Under the pieces are notes generated by a model that saw only the letters and a list, made by a program, of their open reading frames with translations, did not search any database and was not told the DNA's origin. A stretch of 25,124 bases of DNA. Origin: Paludibacteraceae bacterium. GTDB taxonomy: Bacteria > Bacteroidota > Bacteroidia > Bacteroidales > Paludibacteraceae. Positions 22,720 to 25,124 of this stretch are shown here, piece by piece. The stretch covers positions 1 through 25,124 of the forward strand of contig JAKSMY010000027.1 in the NCBI GenBank assembly GCA_024400275.1. Direction: 5' to 3'. The translations under genes were made by a program, and so were the position numbers. Each line of letters starts with the position of its first letter. Position 1 is the stretch's first letter.

Positions 22720-24757
22720 CTCCTCCGTAATTGAAATATACCACATCGTTATGGATATACTTCGTTCCGTTCTGTTGCAGGAATTCTAACGTAATAGGCT
22801 CATTGCGCGTAGGTACAGGCGAAGCCTTATGAATGGTGAACGCCTGCATTGCCACTGTAGCGGGGTTGTAGTTGTTATTACCCGGCTGGAAGGCGATGAT
22901 AATGGTTTGACCTTCTTCCAAAGCCTCCATCGTATTTCCGTCGATATCCACGATACAGTTCGTCATCGCATAGGAAACAGGCAGCGAACTGGTTGCAGCA
23001 GCCGTCAAATCGGTTATATCTCCCTCGTTGAACTCGGTAACCGGCTGAGTCCAAGAGATGGCTTGGTCGGCTTTGTCAACGGTTAATAAGACGTTGCGCG
23101 TAGCCGTATTGTAACTGCACGTGTTGTCCGGCGTAAAGAGAACTTGCGCCGTGTAAGTGCCTGCGTCCAAAACGGCTTCGGGGTCAAGGTCTAACCAAGA
23201 CAGTGTACCCGGAACTTGTTTATTCAGTTCGGTCAGAACCGACTCTTTTACTTTCTGACCATACACGATGCCGGCAGCCGAAACGGCGATGGCGGGGTCG
23301 ATACGTTCAAGGGTCAGTTGTTTGGAAATAATTTCGGTAGCGTTGTACTTGTAATTACCCGGTTGTTGGGCACTCAATGTAACCGTTCCGGCGCAAACGG
23401 GAACGACATGTGCATACTCATCTACATACGCGATAGACGAATCGGATGAGGTGTATTGGATAGGCAGTCCCTGGTTGCTGAACGCGTGCAGCGTAAGGTT
23501 GACATTGGTGGGGTATGTACCTAACGTCTCGTTCCACGTAATAGTCTGGTCATACTTGGATGTCTTACCGTGTACGGCGATAACGGCCTTGCGGCCTTCG
23601 CCCTCAAGGATAATCTGTCCGTCATGTTCACCGGCTTGGTCATGGTTGTAGGTGATGGCAAGTACGGTGGTTTGGTTCTCCTTGTTCTTCTCGCCAATCG
23701 AAGTAGTGGAAAGGGTGAAACTCGGATTGGTGGAGGAAACAGCCACTACGATGCTGGTCCAGTTGACATTGACGGTCTTGACTTGAACGGGGTCATCTAC
23801 CATGGCATCCGTGAAATAGATCTCATCCGAACCTACGCTGAGTGATTTGCGCTCGGAAACAGTGATATCACCGAAGGAGGACGTGGAAGATCCTACATAG
23901 TGCAGTTTGATATAACGCGTAGTACTTTTCAGTTGGGCAGAGTCATCAATGACTTGTCCGCCCGAAATTAAGGAAGTTTCCACATCTTTGGTCCATACAC
24001 CTGTCCAATGGGTGTGGTCCGTACTCTCAAGAACGGACATCGTTCCTGTTCCTAAATTGGCGTGACTAAAATAGATTTTATCCGCCAATCCTTCCGAAGT
24101 AAGCGCAATAACCGCTTCGTTCTCCTCAGGGGTTATGATACCGCCCAATGTTGTTCCGAGTTGGATACGGCTGGTAAGACTCCACTGGCTGTTAGCGGAT
24201 TTGGAGATAACCGTTTGCGGGTCATTGAAATGGGTTCTTGTCAACTCGGTGTCAAACGGCAGTTGGGCGTGTGCAGCCACGGCTGACACGCATGTTAAAA
24301 GAAATAAACAAGACTTTTTTGCCCGCCGGCGGCAGAAAGCCACCACACCGGCAAGCAGGAGCAAGAACGCGTACACATCCCATCCGTCGCCGATAGGCGC
24401 GCTAACAGGAGGAGCCCATCCTCCTTTATTTCCGCCATTGGTTTTCTCATTCGAATAACTTGCCAACGTACTTCCCGGCTCAATATTTCGGGCTGCCACA
24501 TTGTAGGTGCCGCCGCCTCTAAACACCTCGGAAGACGTGGTATTCATATCTTGCACCGGTGTAGAGCCGTAGTTAAACATGTTTTCATCTTGCTGAAAAG
24601 CAGTCTGCTCCCCATAATAATAATCATTCACATAGCCATTATTTCCCCACGATGGGCTTTGGCTCGATGTGCTACCGTAATTTTGTGCGGGAGCCGCCAA
24701 GCAGTTTATCAGCGCAAAGCTCCCCAACAGAACATAATTCTTCACTTCTATTTTCAT
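22685..24757 (-). CDS. Large secreted protein with Ig/MBG-like repeats and two export signals (probable fusion)
   Basis: This ORF codes for 690 residues. A first signal ends AAPA before Gln26. A low-complexity Gly/Ser/Asn/Tyr segment leads to APIGDG (120-125), a transmembrane helix (about 127-142) and RRR, like a C-terminal sorting tag. A second signal-like stretch (148-164) follows at once, ending AHA before Gln165. The rest is a discoidin-like domain (about 185-310), then beta-sandwich repeats (about 320-655) of the kind seen in MBG and Ig-like surface proteins, and a short end motif GVTYDAQGKTV. I read it as two neighbouring exported proteins joined in frame. A run of six A at 24315-24320 (minus strand) marks the joint. 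No promoter is seen. The function is unknown. Confidence 0.75.
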   Translation of the reverse strand: MKIEVKNYVLLGSFALINCLAAPAQNYGSTSSQSPSWGNNGYVNDYYYGEQTAFQQDENMFNYGSTPVQDMNTTSSEVFRGGGTYNVAARNIEPGSTLASYSNEKTNGGNKGGWAPPVSAPIGDGWDVYAFLLLLAGVVAFCRRRAKKSCLFLLTCVSAVAAHAQLPFDTELTRTHFNDPQTVISKSANSQWSLTSRIQLGTTLGGIITPEENEAVIALTSEGLADKIYFSHANLGTGTMSVLESTDHTHWTGVWTKDVETSLISGGQVIDDSAQLKSTTRYIKLHYVGSSTSSFGDITVSERKSLSVGSDEIYFTDAMVDDPVQVKTVNVNWTSIVVAVSSTNPSFTLSTTSIGEKNKENQTTVLAITYNHDQAGEHDGQIILEGEGRKAVIAVHGKTSKYDQTITWNETLGTYPTNVNLTLHAFSNQGLPIQYTSSDSSIAYVDEYAHVVPVCAGTVTLSAQQPGNYKYNATEIISKQLTLERIDPAIAVSAAGIVYGQKVKESVLTELNKQVPGTLSWLDLDPEAVLDAGTYTAQVLFTPDNTCSYNTATRNVLLTVDKADQAISWTQPVTEFNEGDITDLTAAATSSLPVSYAMTNCIVDIDGNTMEALEEGQTIIIAFQPGNNNYNPATVAMQAFTIHKASPVPTRNEPITLEFLQQNGTKYIHNDVVYFNYGGVTYDAQGKTVR

Positions 24758-24799
24758 TTGTTTTTGACCAATACCTTAATAAAATACAATCTAACTTCT

Positions 24800-25124
24800 T
24801 TATTCTTTAACAAACTTCATGAGTTTACCATCTACCTTAACAATATACATGCCGGGAATCAAATTCCGAATCGGAATAATTGCATTGTGATGTATATTTT
24901 TGCTTAATAGTAATTTGCTGTCCGTTGTGTACAGCATTGCCACAGACGATGCGGAAGCGTTTTCTATATGTAGGTTGTTTGCATCAACCCAGATATAGGT
25001 ATTTGCCCCAACAGGGTCATTGCCGGTGGGAACAAACGGTTGTTCTTTCATCGGATGTTCCAGTACAATGAAACGGAAATCATCGTCCGTAGTAGGTGCT
25101 ATATTAAAGTGATAACTTTGACCC
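24800..25124 (-). CDS. C-terminal part of a secreted protein with type IX-like sorting domain (partial)
   Basis: The frame is open from the window edge to the stop at 24800, about 107 residues; the true start lies outside. The last 60 or so residues form a small beta-sandwich pattern ending IPGMYIVKVDGKLMKFVKE, which fits the type A C-terminal domain of type IX secretion substrates in Bacteroidota. The part before it (HFNIAPTTDDDFRFIVLE) is beta-rich. An internal Met at 25051 would be a false start. It ends 42 bases before the large ORF and may be transcribed with it. Confidence 0.7.
   Translation of the reverse strand, partial: GQSYHFNIAPTTDDDFRFIVLEHPMKEQPFVPTGNDPVGANTYIWVDANNLHIENASASSVAMLYTTDSKLLLSKNIHHNAIIPIRNLIPGMYIVKVDGKLMKFVKE

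Noticed and set aside
24295..24501. Minus-strand frame of 68 codons within the large secreted ORF
   Set aside because: It is in a different frame from the recognisable protein. It matters only as the possible end of a frameshifted product and is noted in that finding.

Overview
The window reads as chromosomal DNA of a member of the Bacteroidota, most likely an uncultured or poorly sampled Bacteroidales. Four lines of evidence point there: every promoter I can support has the Bacteroidota form (TTTG or TTG, 19-20 bases, then TAnnTTTG); ribosome binding sites are weak; several signal peptides are cut before Gln; and the gene set includes M49 dipeptidyl peptidase III, an M28 glutaminyl cyclase lipoprotein, a PCMD protein, DUF3467, OstA-like proteins and a type IX-like C-terminal domain. 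I see no tRNA, rRNA, CRISPR array, insertion sequence or prophage.

Layout. Positions 1-262 are intergenic, with 11-base tandem repeats and a GC-rich hairpin. A rightward group follows: a sigma-54 type regulator, an LptE-like lipoprotein, and secG with its own promoter and a terminator. From about 21.35 kb back to 2.35 kb, 18 leftward genes lie almost end to end, many overlapping by 1-17 bases: ribD, two SurA-type chaperones, an OstA-like protein, dnaG, a radical SAM protein, prs, glutaminyl cyclase, sufC, a half-length sufD, a CE12-type esterase, a PCMD protein, a glycosyltransferase, DUF3467, a nucleoside phosphorylase, DPP III, aroA and a shortened glycosyltransferase. Promoters are visible only before ribD and before the esterase. 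Rightward prmC and recX diverge from ribD. On the right is a large secreted-protein ORF that looks like two exported proteins fused, then the C-terminal end of another secreted protein that runs out of the window.

How the genes fit together. The long train mixes envelope assembly (SurA-like chaperones, OstA and, across the convergent junction, LptE and SecG), processing of exported proteins (glutaminyl cyclase, DPP III), and housekeeping (primase, PRPP, riboflavin, shikimate and Fe-S genes). The glutaminyl cyclase matches the Bacteroidota 'Q-rule', and at least two exported proteins in this window have predicted cleavage just before Gln.

The less ordinary content has three strands. First, short tandem repeats with periods of 11 and 7 bases lie inside prmC and ribD on both sides of their divergent promoter, including nine 11-base units that encode three 11-residue repeats in PrmC. 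Second, several genes are remodelled: a half-length SufD with Ala in place of the usual Cys and a tail coded by the next promoter, a compact AroA, and a glycosyltransferase without its nucleotide-binding N-terminus whose C-terminus is antisense to secG. Third, a 690-residue ORF carries two export signals around an internal transmembrane tag. I do not see a complete new defence or mobile system here.
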